Below are positions 42,727-52,957 of a DNA stretch of 64,000 nt, in pieces. The translations under genes and the position numbers were made by a program. The notes under the pieces are model-generated. The model saw nothing but the letters and a program-made list of their open reading frames with translations, was not told the origin of the DNA and searched no databases. This DNA comes from Solibacillus sp. FSL R7-0682 (GTDB lineage: Bacteria > Bacillota > Bacilli > Bacillales_A > Planococcaceae), in the NCBI RefSeq assembly GCF_038005985.1, contig NZ_JBBOUI010000001.1:3932049-3996048 (forward strand), in the 5' to 3' direction. Each line of letters begins with the position of its first letter. The stretch's first letter is position 1.

Positions 42727-44079
42727 TCATTCTTCCCTGGGTGGCGGGGTAAAATCTAAATTTAAAAATTTATTATACTCTTTTCGGAATGCTAAGCTTA
42801 CTGTACCAGTTGGACCGTTACGTTGCTTAGCAATAATTATTTCAATAATATCCTTGCTTTCCGATTCTTTATCATAGTAATCATCACGATATAAGAAAGC
42901 TACAATATCCGCATCTTGCTCAATCGAACCAGATTCACGTAAGTCGCTCATCATTGGACGCTTATCTTGACGTTGCTCTACACCACGAGAAAGCTGTGAT
43001 AAAGCAATAACCGGTACTTTTAACTCTCGGGCTAAGCCCTTTAACGAACGAGAAATCTCCGATACTTCTTGCTGACGGTTTTCGCCAGGCTTACCACTAC
43101 CTAAAATTAGCTGCAAGTAATCGATGAGGATCATTCCTAATCCTTGTTCCTTCGCCAGTCGTCGGCATTTTGCCCGAATATCTGTAATACGTACACCCGG
43201 AGTATCATCAATAAAAATACCTGAATTCGATAAACTTCCCATGGCCATCGTAAGCTTACTCCAGTCTTCTGCTTCTAAAGCCCCTGTACGTAAGCGTTGT
43301 GCATCAATATTTCCTTCCGCACATAACATACGCATGACAAGTTGGTCTGCACCCATCTCTAGTGAGAAGATTGCCACATTTTCACGTGCTTTAACCGCAA
43401 CGCTTTGTGCAACATTCAGCGCAAAGGCTGTTTTACCAACAGATGGACGTGCTGCAACAATAATTAAATCATTACGTTGAAACCCTGCAGTCATTTTATC
43501 AAGGTCGCGGAAGCCAGTAGGAATACCTGTCACGTCCCCGTCACGTGATTGCAGCTGTTCAATGTTATCAAATGTTTGAACTAATACATCTTTTACATGC
43601 TTAAAGTCCCCTGCATTTTTACGATTGGATACTTCAAGCATTTTCTTTTCAGCTTCTGCTAAAAGAACCTCTACTTCGTCCTCACGTGTATAACCATCAT
43701 CAGCTATTTTTGATGCTACACGAATAAGGCGGCGTAATAGTGCCTTTTCCTCTACAATTTTTGCATAGTGTGCAATATTAGCAGCTGTAGGAACGGCATT
43801 AGCAAGCTCCGTTAAGTAACTAAGCCCCCCGACATCTTCTAACTCTTTTTTTGCTGATAATTCTTCTGTAACTGTGACAACATCTATCGCTTTTCCTTTA
43901 TCGCTTAAATTCAGCATCGTTTGGAAAATCTTTTGATGTGCAATATGATAAAAATCATCGGCAATAACAATTTCAGATGCTGTTATAAGTGCTTGCGGTT
44001 CAAGGAAGATCGCGCCAAGGACCGATTGCTCGGCTTCATTATTATGTGGCGGAACGCGATCCATCATGGATTCGTTCAT
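42727..44079 (-). CDS. dnaB: Replicative DNA helicase DnaB (called DnaC in B. subtilis)
   Basis: 450 residues. The N-terminal domain binds primase (about 10-110). The RecA-type motor has Walker A ARPSVGKTAFAL, Walker B LGMILIDYLQLI, and the H3/H4 motifs with ALSQLSRGVEQRQDKRP. Hexameric helicase of the replication fork. It lies 12 bases downstream of rplI in the gdpP-rplI-dnaB cluster. Confidence 0.97.
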   Translation of the reverse strand: MNESMMDRVPPHNNEAEQSVLGAIFLEPQALITASEIVIADDFYHIAHQKIFQTMLNLSDKGKAIDVVTVTEELSAKKELEDVGGLSYLTELANAVPTAANIAHYAKIVEEKALLRRLIRVASKIADDGYTREDEVEVLLAEAEKKMLEVSNRKNAGDFKHVKDVLVQTFDNIEQLQSRDGDVTGIPTGFRDLDKMTAGFQRNDLIIVAARPSVGKTAFALNVAQSVAVKARENVAIFSLEMGADQLVMRMLCAEGNIDAQRLRTGALEAEDWSKLTMAMGSLSNSGIFIDDTPGVRITDIRAKCRRLAKEQGLGMILIDYLQLILGSGKPGENRQQEVSEISRSLKGLARELKVPVIALSQLSRGVEQRQDKRPMMSDLRESGSIEQDADIVAFLYRDDYYDKESESKDIIEIIIAKQRNGPTGTVSLAFRKEYNKFLNLDFTPPPREE

Positions 44080-44091
44080 CGTTGTCGCTCC

Positions 44092-44538
44092 TTATTCTTC
44101 AATTACATGCACTTTTAAAGTAGCCTTTACATCATGATGTAATTTTACAGGAACGTTTGTAAAGCCTAATGAACGAATTCCGTCATTGCACTCCATTTTA
44201 CGCTTGTCAACTTTAAAACCATGTTTCTTTTGTAATGCCTCAGCAATTTGTTTTGTAGAAACTGAGCCGAATAAACGACCGCCTTCTCCTGATTTAGCTT
44301 TTACCTCTACTGTAATTGCTTCTAATTGCTCTTTTAAATCTTTAGCAGCTTGTAATTCAGCTGCAGCATTTTTTTCAGCTAGACGCTTTTGGCCTTGTAA
44401 TTCACTTAAAGCTTGGCTTGTTGCTTCTTTGGCATAACCATTTTTAATTAAAAAGTTGCGGCCATAACCTTCTGCCACTTCTTTAATTTCACCTTTTTTA
44501 CCTGAACCTTTAACATCTTTTAAAAATACTACTTTCAT
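44092..44538 (-). CDS. rplI: 50S ribosomal protein L9
   Basis: 148 residues. N-terminal rRNA-binding domain [20 protein letters not shown], long central helix and C-terminal domain, all of normal length. Its ATG overlaps the gdpP stop (ATGA). Confidence 0.97.
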   Translation of the reverse strand: MKVVFLKDVKGSGKKGEIKEVAEGYGRNFLIKNGYAKEATSQALSELQGQKRLAEKNAAAELQAAKDLKEQLEAITVEVKAKSGEGGRLFGSVSTKQIAEALQKKHGFKVDKRKMECNDGIRSLGFTNVPVKLHHDVKATLKVHVIEE

Positions 44539-46508
44539 GATTCCTTACTCCCTTCGACGATTTCACCAATTGCTTGATATAAATATTTTTTAGCTTCATC
44601 TATAGTACTTGCTTCGATCTGTGTAGCTGCATTTGTTAAATGTCCTCCACCACCAAGCTTTTCCATAACGAGCTGAACATTTATTTCACCTAATGAACGG
44701 GCACTTATACCGATTAATCCATCATTACGGTGTGCTACGACAAACGATGCTCCGACATCTTTTAATGTCAGCAAAATGTCCGCTGTTTGTGCAATTAATA
44801 CTGAGTCATATACTTTTGATTCTTCGCCATTTGCGACAGCAATCCCCTTGTAAGGGAAATCAACCGTTTGTATAATTTTTGAGCGGGTAACGTACGTATC
44901 AACATCTTCTTTTAATAAGCGCTGAATTAATACTGTATCCGCACCGAGCGTACGTAAATATGAGGCTGCCTCAAATGTACGGGCACCGGTTCTCAGCGTA
45001 AAGCTTTTTGTATCCACTATAATACCAGATAATAGAGCTGTTGCTTCAAGTGTCACTAATTTTTCATTTTGTGGTTGGTATTCTAATAGCTCTGTTACAA
45101 GTTCGGCAGTAGATGACGCATATGGTTCCATATAAACGAGCGTCGGATTAAATATAAATTCTTCCCCACGTCGATGATGATCAATGACAACAATCTTATC
45201 CGTTTTATCTAATAAGCGATTATCGATTACCATGCTAGGCTTATGAGTATCTACAATAATGACTAAAGATTTTGACGTCATTTTTGAGAGCGCCTCATCC
45301 GGTGTGATGAACCGATCATAAAAGTCTGTCTTTTCTTTAAGTTCATTCATTAAGCGATCCACACTACCACGGACTTCATCAAAATTAACAACAATAAAGC
45401 CTTCCACTTCATTCATTTCTGCCATTTTTCGTACACCTACAGAGGCACCGATTGAATCCATATCAGGATTTTTATGTCCCATTACAAACACACGATCACT
45501 ATCTTGTATTAAATCGCGTAAAGCGTGGGAAATGACACGTGCTCGTACCCTCGTTCGTTTTTCAATAGGGTTCGTTTTTCCTCCATAGAAACGAATTTTA
45601 CCATTTGTTTCCTTGATGGCTACTTGGTCGCCCCCACGCCCTAATACTAAGTCAAGGCTTGATTGCGCTAGCTGACCAAGCTCCAATAAGTTTTGCGAAC
45701 CTGCGCCAATACCAATACTTAAAGTTAATGATAGGTTTTTTTGCATCGTTCGTTCACGGATAACATCTAAAATTGAAAAACGTTTTTGCTCTAACTCTTC
45801 GAGAATCGACTCATTTAATACAGCCATAAAACGGTCTGATGCAATTCGTTTTGCAAATATTCCATAATGGGCTGCCCACTCATTAATAATTGATGTCACC
45901 ATCGAATTGGTTAAACTCCTTGCTTGGTCATCCATTCCGGATGTTATTTCATCATAATTATCAATGAATATAATACCTAGCACTGTTCGATCGGCAAAAT
46001 ACTGTGTTTCAATTTCAACTTGCTTTGTCACATCAAAGAAATAAATTAATTTTTCTGCTTTTCTATAATACACGTGATACTTTCGATCTTGAAGAGTAAG
46101 AATTAATTCATCTTCTTGATCTTGAAGCAGAAATGCATGCAAATCTTCTGATATTGTAAATAAATCGTGACCAATTAATGTTTCTGCTTGCAGCACTTTT
46201 AACATAAATGGATTTGCCCACTCGACTGTGTTTTCATCATTTATCAATAAAATACCAAAGGGCATTTCTAAAAATGCTTCTTCCCCTACATTTTTCATAC
46301 GATATGAAAGGGTTTCAATATGTTTTTCTGTTTCTATATACGTCAGCATTTCAAGCTTCATCGTATAATACATCACGCATGCAAATACTAAAATATAGGC
46401 AATACCAATCCATACATTCCAACTCATCATAAGGACAGCTGCTACTATACCTAGTATGGCTAGTACTAAAAGTGGATATCGAATTGGTCTTTTACGAAAA
46501 ATCCCCAT
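44535..46508 (-). CDS. gdpP: Cyclic-di-AMP phosphodiesterase GdpP (YybT)
   Basis: 657 residues. Two membrane helices at the N-terminus (about 10-50), a PAS-like domain, a degenerate GGDEF domain (about 160-290), and DHH/DHHA1 phosphodiesterase domains with [36 protein letters not shown] and [13 protein letters not shown]. It hydrolyses c-di-AMP. ATG at 46506-46508 follows GAGGAG. The longer apparent frame reads into yybS and is rejected. Confidence 0.96.
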   Translation of the reverse strand: MGIFRKRPIRYPLLVLAILGIVAAVLMMSWNVWIGIAYILVFACVMYYTMKLEMLTYIETEKHIETLSYRMKNVGEEAFLEMPFGILLINDENTVEWANPFMLKVLQAETLIGHDLFTISEDLHAFLLQDQEDELILTLQDRKYHVYYRKAEKLIYFFDVTKQVEIETQYFADRTVLGIIFIDNYDEITSGMDDQARSLTNSMVTSIINEWAAHYGIFAKRIASDRFMAVLNESILEELEQKRFSILDVIRERTMQKNLSLTLSIGIGAGSQNLLELGQLAQSSLDLVLGRGGDQVAIKETNGKIRFYGGKTNPIEKRTRVRARVISHALRDLIQDSDRVFVMGHKNPDMDSIGASVGVRKMAEMNEVEGFIVVNFDEVRGSVDRLMNELKEKTDFYDRFITPDEALSKMTSKSLVIIVDTHKPSMVIDNRLLDKTDKIVVIDHHRRGEEFIFNPTLVYMEPYASSTAELVTELLEYQPQNEKLVTLEATALLSGIIVDTKSFTLRTGARTFEAASYLRTLGADTVLIQRLLKEDVDTYVTRSKIIQTVDFPYKGIAVANGEESKVYDSVLIAQTADILLTLKDVGASFVVAHRNDGLIGISARSLGEINVQLVMEKLGGGGHLTNAATQIEASTIDEAKKYLYQAIGEIVEGSKES

Positions 46509-46521
46509 TTCAATCAGCTCC

Positions 46522-47469
46522 TCATTTTTGACTCTTTTCCTGAATGAATCCGCGTGCATTAAATCCTAAATCAATTATTCCAATTAAAATAACAAAAGAA
46601 TATAAAGGAATAGCCATTATAGTAATCAGCACTTTAAGAAATTTTGGCTGCTTATAAGCATCTAATACAAAATGAATAAACGAAATGCCTTGGATTGTTA
46701 ACAATACCCATAAAATAATCGAGATATTTAACATAACCATTGCCAATGCTGAATCTACATCTGGGCGAACAAATAAATTAATCGATAAAACGATTAAATA
46801 GTACCATAAAACTGCACGAGGTAAACGCAATTCGCTAAACTGCGAGAACTTTGGGACATCTATTTTGAAGCGTTTTAATAATGGTAAATTCACTGTTATT
46901 AATAGTAACGACACTAACAATACCCCTAACGTAATTGAAGCTGGTATCGTCATTTCAACTGTATCCATCATTTTATTCATACTGTCCAGCATTTGTTCTG
47001 GAGCCGGTTGACCCGATATTTTTGTGGCCAATTCAATGGATTCCTTATAGCTTGTACGCATTAGCTCTATTGATTCTTTAATAAAATCAATACCTAGCAA
47101 ACGTATTGAGATCAGGTACTGAATTGAAAATGTAATTAATATGACAACACTTGTGGAGAGAAACATAAACAATTTGCTCTTTTTATTGTAAATTGCATCA
47201 CCAATTACTACACCTGCTGCTGCAAAAATGAAGGACACTGGTAAAATGAACAATCCTCCAATAAAAAAAGGAACAAATATAGCGATAATAGCCACTAAGA
47301 ATGAAGACTTTCTATCGTAGGTCGCACTGTACCAAATAATCGGCAATGGAGCAAAAAACATTGCAATTATGCTTACCAAGGGCACAAAGAATACAACAGC
47401 CATTAACACGGTAAATAGCGCAATCATCATAGCCCCATGTGCTAGCCTTTTTGATTGATTATTTTGCAT
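46522..47469 (-). CDS. yybS: YybS (DUF2232) membrane protein
   Basis: 315 residues with about eight membrane helices, in the conserved position before gdpP and rplI. DUF2232 is uncharacterised. ATG at 47467-47469 after GGAAGG. Its leader (about 47500-47540) can form an A/T-ended hairpin that may attenuate transcription. Confidence 0.9.
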   Translation of the reverse strand: MQNNQSKRLAHGAMMIALFTVLMAVVFFVPLVSIIAMFFAPLPIIWYSATYDRKSSFLVAIIAIFVPFFIGGLFILPVSFIFAAAGVVIGDAIYNKKSKLFMFLSTSVVILITFSIQYLISIRLLGIDFIKESIELMRTSYKESIELATKISGQPAPEQMLDSMNKMMDTVEMTIPASITLGVLLVSLLLITVNLPLLKRFKIDVPKFSQFSELRLPRAVLWYYLIVLSINLFVRPDVDSALAMVMLNISIILWVLLTIQGISFIHFVLDAYKQPKFLKVLITIMAIPLYSFVILIGIIDLGFNARGFIQEKSQK

Positions 47470-47674
47470 TGAGAACCTTCCTTATCTAAAATTAAAAAGA
47501 CCGCCCGTGTAGCATATGCCTTCACGTATGGATCTTTTTAAAGGCTGATTGAAAAGAAAAATTTATATCAACCTAATATTTTTTCTAACTACTCTATTGT
47601 ACCATTTTTATATGGGCAAACAAACTAGCGTTACCGAACAAGCAATAGAAATTCCCACTTCCTATTATATAGAA

Positions 47675-47713
47675 GAAAAAACGCACAAAATCTAATGGTG
47701 GATTTTGTACGTC
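47675..47713 (-). terminator. Terminator after the small membrane protein gene
   Basis: ACG-ACAAAATC/GATTTTGT-CGT hairpin plus T6 on the minus strand. Confidence 0.78.
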
Positions 47714-47736
47714 TTATATGGTTCTGAGTATTTCTA

Positions 47737-47862
47737 TCAATGAGAATTAAGTAATCCAGCAAGCAATTCTACTATATTCTTTAAATAAGCAACTATAAAA
47801 TAACTATTTATAGCTAAAGCTACAAGAGAAATTGTTATAATAATTTTAATAAATTTATCCAT
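47737..47862 (-). CDS. Small single-TM membrane protein (41 aa)
   Basis: A 41-residue frame starting MDKFIKIIITIS with a hydrophobic helix through about residue 25. ATG at 47860-47862 is preceded by GAGGTCGATATA, a good ribosome-binding site, and a terminator follows. It lies between rpsR and yybS. Unknown; real translation is plausible but unproven. Confidence 0.5.
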   Translation of the reverse strand: MDKFIKIIITISLVALAINSYFIVAYLKNIVELLAGLLNSH

Positions 47863-47933
47863 TATATCGACCTCATTTTTTAACAAAACATAATGACCAC
47901 TTTTATTTCCAACACTTACAAACTCAAAATAAG

Positions 47934-47973
47934 CAAAAAAATACAACAAAGGTTAAATTAAACCCTTGTTGTA
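47934..47973 (-). terminator. Terminator of rpsF-ssb-rpsR
   Basis: TACAACAA-GG/CC-TTGTTGTA hairpin directly after rpsR, followed by T-rich sequence on the minus strand. Confidence 0.82.
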
Positions 47974-47985
47974 CTTATCTTGTTC

Positions 47986-48222
47986 TTATTTGTCTTCAGC
48001 AACGAATGGTAATAAAGCCATAATACGTGAAACTTTGATTGCAGATGTAAGTTTACGTTGGTATTTAGCAGAAGTACCTGTTACGCGACGTGGTAAAATT
48101 TTACCGCGCTCAGAGATGAATTTCTTTAAAAGATCTACATCTTTGTAGTCGATGTGCGTAATGTTATTAGAAGTGAAGTAGCAAACTTTACGGCGTTTGC
48201 GGCCTCCGCGACGTGGTGCCAT
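47986..48222 (-). CDS. rpsR: 30S ribosomal protein S18
   Basis: 78 residues, [17 protein letters not shown] then [19 protein letters not shown], the full protein. ATG at 48220-48222 follows AAAAGGAGG. Last gene of the rpsF-ssb-rpsR operon; S18 binds S6 on the ribosome. Confidence 0.97.
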   Translation of the reverse strand: MAPRRGGRKRRKVCYFTSNNITHIDYKDVDLLKKFISERGKILPRRVTGTSAKYQRKLTSAIKVSRIMALLPFVAEDK

Positions 48223-48270
48223 TATCGTGTTCCTCCTTTTAATTTTTAATTTGTAGACACTCAAAATTTC

Positions 48271-48834
48271 TTAGAACGGTAAATCGTCTTCTGAAACCTC
48301 AATCGGTCCTTTACTATTAGCAAATGGATCTTCATCTACACGTGTATAGTTTTGCTGATTTTGAGGTGGTTGTTGATATGAACCATAAGAATCTTGCTGT
48401 GGTTGCGCACCACCAAATTGTTGGTTTGGTTGACTATTGTAAGACGGTTGACCGCCACCATAGCCCTGTCCACCATACTGTTGATTTGGCATACCTTGAG
48501 ATTGGTTCGCTCCTCCGCGCGGCTCTAAGAACTGCACTGCATCTGCTACTACATCTGTCGTGTATACACGCTTCCCATCTTGTCCTTCAAAGCTACCTGT
48601 TTGAATACGACCTTCTACACCAATCAAACTTCCTTTTCTCATGAAGTTTGCTAAGTTTTCAGCTTGTTTTCTCCAAGCAATACAGCCTATGAAATCAGCT
48701 TCTTTTTCACCTGATTGGTTCGAAAAAGTACGATTTACAGCAACTGTAAAACGCGCCATTGGAACGCCACTCGGTGTGTAACGAAGCTCTGGATCCTTTG
48801 TCAGTCTTCCGACTAATACGACACGGTTGATCAT
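48271..48834 (-). CDS. ssb: Single-stranded DNA-binding protein SSB
   Basis: 187 residues. OB-fold domain (1-105) starting [20 protein letters not shown], a Gly/Gln-rich flexible linker, and the C-terminal interaction tip EDDLPF. Binds single-stranded DNA and recruits repair and replication proteins. Middle gene of the ribosomal operon. Confidence 0.97.
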   Translation of the reverse strand: MINRVVLVGRLTKDPELRYTPSGVPMARFTVAVNRTFSNQSGEKEADFIGCIAWRKQAENLANFMRKGSLIGVEGRIQTGSFEGQDGKRVYTTDVVADAVQFLEPRGGANQSQGMPNQQYGGQGYGGGQPSYNSQPNQQFGGAQPQQDSYGSYQQPPQNQQNYTRVDEDPFANSKGPIEVSEDDLPF

Positions 48835-48872
48835 CAGTACACCCTCCTTTTCTCAGCATTTAAATTTAAAAA

Positions 48873-49163
48873 TTATTTTTCTTCTTCACGAACAGCGATA
48901 TGACGGATAATGTCTTCGCTGATGTTTGCTAAACGAGTGTATTCGTTGATAGCAGCTGTATCAGCGTTAACTTTCACGATTTGGTAGAAACCTTCGCGGA
49001 AGTCGTTGATTTCGTAAGCTAAGCGGCGTTTACCCCACTCTTTTGCTTCAACGATCTCAGCACCGTTTGAAGTTAAGATTTCGTTGAAACGCTCTACTAA
49101 AGCTTTCTTCGCATCTTCTTCAATGTTTGGGCGGATGATGTACATTAATTCATACTTTCTCAT
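48873..49163 (-). CDS. rpsF: 30S ribosomal protein S6
   Basis: 96 residues, beginning [23 protein letters not shown] at 49161-49163 with AAGGAGG upstream; the in-frame GTG four codons earlier touches the Shine-Dalgarno sequence and is rejected. First gene of the operon. Confidence 0.97.
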   Translation of the reverse strand: MRKYELMYIIRPNIEEDAKKALVERFNEILTSNGAEIVEAKEWGKRRLAYEINDFREGFYQIVKVNADTAAINEYTRLANISEDIIRHIAVREEEK

Positions 49164-49248
49164 TTGTGTTTGCACCTCCTTATGGACTTGGGCTCTCCTA
49201 GCAAGTAGGGAGCAAGGAGTAAGTAACTTCTATTACTCACATCAATGA

Positions 49249-49277
49249 ATTGTATCACATTTCCTTATTAGGCGCAA
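49249..49277 (-). promoter_or_regulatory. Sigma-A promoter of rpsF
   Basis: Minus-strand TTGCGC (49272-49277) and TACAAT (49249-49254) with a 17-base spacer. The leader of about 80 bases contains a GCTC-CT/AG-GAG-GC hairpin that could be an S6:S18 autoregulatory structure; this is unproven. Confidence 0.65.
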
Positions 49278-49344
49278 CTAGCTTTACCTTCTATATTGGA
49301 ATCCAACCTTTGTTATAATTAAAAAGAATACGAGGAGGGATGAA

Positions 49345-49878
49345 ATGGATCAACAACCTATTGTCGTTGAACTCGATATGAAAAAAATTGCCCGGGACAA
49401 TATTATTTTAACGATCTTGTTAGTTATTATTTTTGTCATTATGAATATGCTTATTCATCAACGTTTTCAATTTGAATTTTCCATTTGGGATTTCATGATT
49501 CTTTTTACAAGCTATCTATTACTTATCATACTTCATGAAGCTTTTCATTTAATTGGGTTTATGCTATTCGGCAAAGTAGCCTACAAGGAACTTGATTATG
49601 GCGTCAATTTAAAATTAGGCGTTGCATATGCAACAACTAAAAAGCCTTTATCAAATGCTGCGATGAAAAAAGCATTACTTTTACCCTTTTGGACAACTGG
49701 TGTCCTCCCAGCAATAGTTGGTTTTTCTATTGATAATTTTCTTCTTGTTTTATTAGGAGCTCTTCTAATTGCCGGTGCTATAGGGGATTTTTATATGTAT
49801 AAAGAATTAAGAAAATATCCAGAAGAAGCTGTCGTGAAGGATGACCCGAAAGAGCCAAAACTTTATATTTATCTTTAA
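49345..49878 (+). CDS. DUF3267 membrane metalloprotease-like protein
   Basis: 177 residues with four predicted membrane helices. HEAFHLIGF fits the HExxH zinc-protease signature inside a membrane segment, as in DUF3267 proteins. ATG at 49345 follows CGAGGAGGG. Function unknown. Convergent with ychF through a shared terminator; the only plus-strand gene besides yyaC in the origin-proximal part. Confidence 0.82.
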   Translation: MDQQPIVVELDMKKIARDNIILTILLVIIFVIMNMLIHQRFQFEFSIWDFMILFTSYLLLIILHEAFHLIGFMLFGKVAYKELDYGVNLKLGVAYATTKKPLSNAAMKKALLLPFWTTGVLPAIVGFSIDNFLLVLLGALLIAGAIGDFYMYKELRKYPEEAVVKDDPKEPKLYIYL

Positions 49879-49879
49879 T

Positions 49880-49924
49880 AAAAAACTCGATTTACTCACA
49901 GTCTTAGGAGTAAATCGAGTTTTA
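49880..49924. terminator. Bidirectional terminator
   Basis: AAAACTCGATTTACTC/GAGTAAATCGAGTTTT perfect stem between DUF3267 and ychF. Confidence 0.88.
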
Positions 49925-49927
49925 ATT

Positions 49928-51028
49928 TTATACGTTAAAACGGAATAGCATAACATCGCCATCTTGAACGACGTACTCTTTACCTTCTGAACGAACCTTA
50001 CCTGTTTCTTTTGCAGCTGCATGTGACCCAGCTTCTACTAAATCTTCAAAAGAAACCGTTTCTGCACGGATGAAACCGCGCTCAAAGTCAGTATGAATAA
50101 CACCCGCACATTGAGGGGCTTTCATGCCTTTACGGAATGTCCAAGCACGTACTTCTTGTACACCAGCTGTGAAGTACGTTGCTAAGCCTAATAAGTCATA
50201 AGAAGCACGGATTAATTGGTCAAGACCCGACTCTTTAATTCCTAGCTCTTCTAAGAACATTGCTTTCTCATCATCATCTAACTCAGAAATTTCTTCTTCT
50301 ACTTTTGCACAAACTGTAATCACTTTTGAGCCTTCTTTAGCAGCAAATTCACGTACCATTTGTACGTATTTGTTGTTGTCAGCATCTGCTACTTCGTCTT
50401 CTGACACGTTTGCTACATAAAGCATTGGTTTAATCGTTAATAAGTGTAAACCTTTAATAACTTTTAAGTCATCTTCAGAAAGTTCAACTGCTCGTGCTGG
50501 TAGATCATTTTCTAATGCTTCTTTAATTTTCACTAAAATAGGCTCTTCAATTAATGCTTCTTTATCTTTTTGCTTGGCCATTTTAGATACTTTTTGTAAA
50601 CGCTTGTCCACTGATTCTAAATCTGCTAATACAAGCTCTAAATTAATGACTTCGATATCGTCAATTGGGTTTACATTCCCTGCAACGTGTGTAATGTTTT
50701 CATCTTCGAAACAACGTACAACTTGGCAAATCGCATCTACTTCGCGAATGTGTGATAAGAATTTGTTTCCTAAACCTTCACCTTGGGATGCCCCTTTTAC
50801 GATTCCCGCAATATCCGTAAATTCAAATGAAGTAGGTACCGTTTTTTTCGGTTCAACTAATTCAGTTAGTTTTTGTAAACGATAATCAGGTACTTCTACA
50901 ACCCCAACGTTTGGATCGATTGTTGCGAACGGGTAGTTTGCTGCAAGTGCGCCTGCTTTTGTAATTGCGTTAAATAATGTGGATTTTCCTACGTTCGGTA
51001 ATCCAACAATACCAGCTGTTAATGCCAT
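49928..51028 (-). CDS. ychF: Redox-regulated ATPase/GTPase YchF
   Basis: 366 residues, Obg-family P-loop protein. G1 GLPNVGKSTLF, G3 DIAGIVKGASQGEGLG, and C-terminal TGS-like domain with HTDFERGFIRAE. It binds ATP in preference to GTP and associates with ribosomes in translation and stress adaptation. Start ATG at 51026-51028. Confidence 0.96.
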   Translation of the reverse strand: MALTAGIVGLPNVGKSTLFNAITKAGALAANYPFATIDPNVGVVEVPDYRLQKLTELVEPKKTVPTSFEFTDIAGIVKGASQGEGLGNKFLSHIREVDAICQVVRCFEDENITHVAGNVNPIDDIEVINLELVLADLESVDKRLQKVSKMAKQKDKEALIEEPILVKIKEALENDLPARAVELSEDDLKVIKGLHLLTIKPMLYVANVSEDEVADADNNKYVQMVREFAAKEGSKVITVCAKVEEEISELDDDEKAMFLEELGIKESGLDQLIRASYDLLGLATYFTAGVQEVRAWTFRKGMKAPQCAGVIHTDFERGFIRAETVSFEDLVEAGSHAAAKETGKVRSEGKEYVVQDGDVMLFRFNV

Positions 51029-51111
51029 TTTGACACAACCTTTCTATGTTCGGTCCATTTTTGCTAAATTTCTATAACCTTGTCTATTATATTGATTACT
51101 CGCTTAAAAGT

Positions 51112-51312
51112 CTATTTCGCTTCTGCTGAACGAAGGACTTTTTTCATTTTCTTTTCAAACTCACGACGAGGAATCAGGACACTATGTCCACAGCCTTCAC
51201 ATTTAATTCGAATATCTGCTCCTACACGAATAATCTTCCATTCATTCGTGCCACAAGGGTGCTGTTTTTTCATTTCAACTACGTCATTTAATTGATAAAT
51301 CTTTCCTTCCAT
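51112..51312 (-). CDS. DUF951 protein (YyzM-like)
   Basis: 66 residues of the DUF951 pattern: YQLNDVVEMKKQHPCGTNEWKI then IKCEGCGHSVLIPR, carrying the CxxC-type cysteines. A small probable nucleic-acid or metal-binding protein found next to ychF in many Firmicutes. It starts 3 bases after the MscS-type gene, so they form a small operon. Confidence 0.88.
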   Translation of the reverse strand: MEGKIYQLNDVVEMKKQHPCGTNEWKIIRVGADIRIKCEGCGHSVLIPRREFEKKMKKVLRSAEAK

Positions 51313-51315
51313 TAC

Positions 51316-52212
51316 TTATTCTCCTCCTTGACCTCTTTCGTAGAACATCATTTTTGGAACAGCTAACGGAATCCCGTTCTTTGTTAATATATCGATTACA
51401 TCTTTTCGAATAATGCGTGAAATAGCATATTGTTTAAGTGGTAATGTCTCTACGGTAATACGGATAGTTGCCTCCGTACTCGTTGTATTCGTTATTCCCA
51501 AAAATACCGGTGCTGTTACAAGTTCCTCGTGAAACGTAGGAAGTGTTTCTAAATAATCTTGAATCACCTTTTGCACTTTTTCAATATTTGCATCTAGCGA
51601 AACTTGCATATCAATAAATGCCTTCGAGTTATTAATTGAAAAGTTAATTACTTCTGTAATACTTCCGTTTGGAATAATAAACTGCTCTCCTGTACCACCT
51701 TTAATTTTAGTCGTACGAAGACCAATTTCCATAACAGTTCCTTCAGCAGCATTAATTCTGACATAATCCCCAACACTAAATTGATCTTCCAAAATAATAA
51801 AGAACCCTGTAATAACATCCTTTACTAAGTTTTGCGCACCAAACGCAATCGCAACGGATGCAATCCCGGCACCGGCAATTAAACCTGCTACTTGAATATT
51901 AACCGCGGATAGAATTCCCATAATCGCAGAAAAATACACTAAGTAACTTAGTACGCTTTGTAAAAGCTTTACAATCGTAATTTGACGTCGTTCGTTATTA
52001 CGAACGCGAATCAAAAACACACGCGCAATGACTTTCTTACCTATCCATACTACTAAATATGAAATTATAATAATCGATAAAATTTTCACCGATACCGTAA
52101 AAATCATATCCCAAAATTCTTGACTCATAAAATAATCCCAAAGGTCCCTCGAATATTTCGCGAGCCCCTTTAAATCAGTTTTTGCAATATCAATTGTTAA
52201 TTCTTCTTCCAA
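51316..52212 (-). CDS. MscS-family small-conductance mechanosensitive channel
   Basis: 298 residues. Membrane helices near residues 38-60, 85-105 and the pore helix AGAGIASVAIAFGAQNLVKD, then the beta domain and C-terminal cage part. It opens on osmotic downshock. Start uncertain: TTG at 52212 sits eight bases after AAGAGG, while the longer GTG start at 52221 overlaps that site. Confidence 0.9.
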   Translation of the reverse strand: MEEELTIDIAKTDLKGLAKYSRDLWDYFMSQEFWDMIFTVSVKILSIIIISYLVVWIGKKVIARVFLIRVRNNERRQITIVKLLQSVLSYLVYFSAIMGILSAVNIQVAGLIAGAGIASVAIAFGAQNLVKDVITGFFIILEDQFSVGDYVRINAAEGTVMEIGLRTTKIKGGTGEQFIIPNGSITEVINFSINNSKAFIDMQVSLDANIEKVQKVIQDYLETLPTFHEELVTAPVFLGITNTTSTEATIRITVETLPLKQYAISRIIRKDVIDILTKNGIPLAVPKMMFYERGQGGE

Positions 52213-52324
52213 AATTTTCACCTCTTGTATAACAAACTTTCAAATTGAATATACTGCATAAATATAACGCATTTCATCATATTTCTCGAGTAATCTACTT
52301 ACGTAAAAAAGGAGTTGAGCTTTA

Positions 52325-52957
52325 ATGAAACAATTTCAGGCATTTCAGCAAAATAATGTATTTCACTATGAGCATCCAAGTACGGTATGGGATTTAAGTG
52401 AAAGTTTTTTAAACCACATTCCATTTGATCATGATGAATTGGTATTTTGCTGCATCGGTACAGACCGTTCTACTGGTGATGCACTCGGACCAATTATCGG
52501 GAGTCAACTGCATCACACATTTTCGTTTCCGTTTCGCATTTTTGGCACATTAGAAACGCCTCTACACGCATTAAATATAATTGATAGATACGAAGAGCTA
52601 AAAAGGGAATATCAAAACCCATTTGTTGTAGCTATCGACGCTTGTTTAGGTGAAGCCAATACAATCGGATCGATTTTAATTCAAGAAGGTCCTCTCTACC
52701 CAGGGAAGGCTGTTAAAAAACAGTTACCTCCCATCGGTAACCTATCTATTAAAGGAATTGTAAACGTAGGAGGCTTTATGGAAGCATCTGTCTTACAAAA
52801 TACGAGACTACATGTAACCTATTCAATGAGCGATAAAATCGTTCGTGCATTAATGCTTGCTTGGCAACGTCACTTACTGAAAGCGAAAAATAATGGCAAC
52901 GAGTATCCCAACTATTACAATACTCGGCAGCAAATTGGCTACGCGGATTTTCGTTAA
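52325..52957 (+). CDS. yyaC: Sporulation protein YyaC (DUF1256, germination-protease-like)
   Basis: 210 residues. FCCIGTDRSTGDALGPIIG, AIDACLGEAN and NLSIKGIVNVGGFMEASVLQNTR (quoted as VNVGGFMEASVLQNTR) are hallmarks of the YyaC family, related to the GPR spore protease. Its presence near spo0J is typical of spore formers. ATG at 52325 with GGAG upstream. The last 84 bases overlap the 3' end of the convergent DUF554 gene. Confidence 0.9.
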   Translation: MKQFQAFQQNNVFHYEHPSTVWDLSESFLNHIPFDHDELVFCCIGTDRSTGDALGPIIGSQLHHTFSFPFRIFGTLETPLHALNIIDRYEELKREYQNPFVVAIDACLGEANTIGSILIQEGPLYPGKAVKKQLPPIGNLSIKGIVNVGGFMEASVLQNTRLHVTYSMSDKIVRALMLAWQRHLLKAKNNGNEYPNYYNTRQQIGYADFR

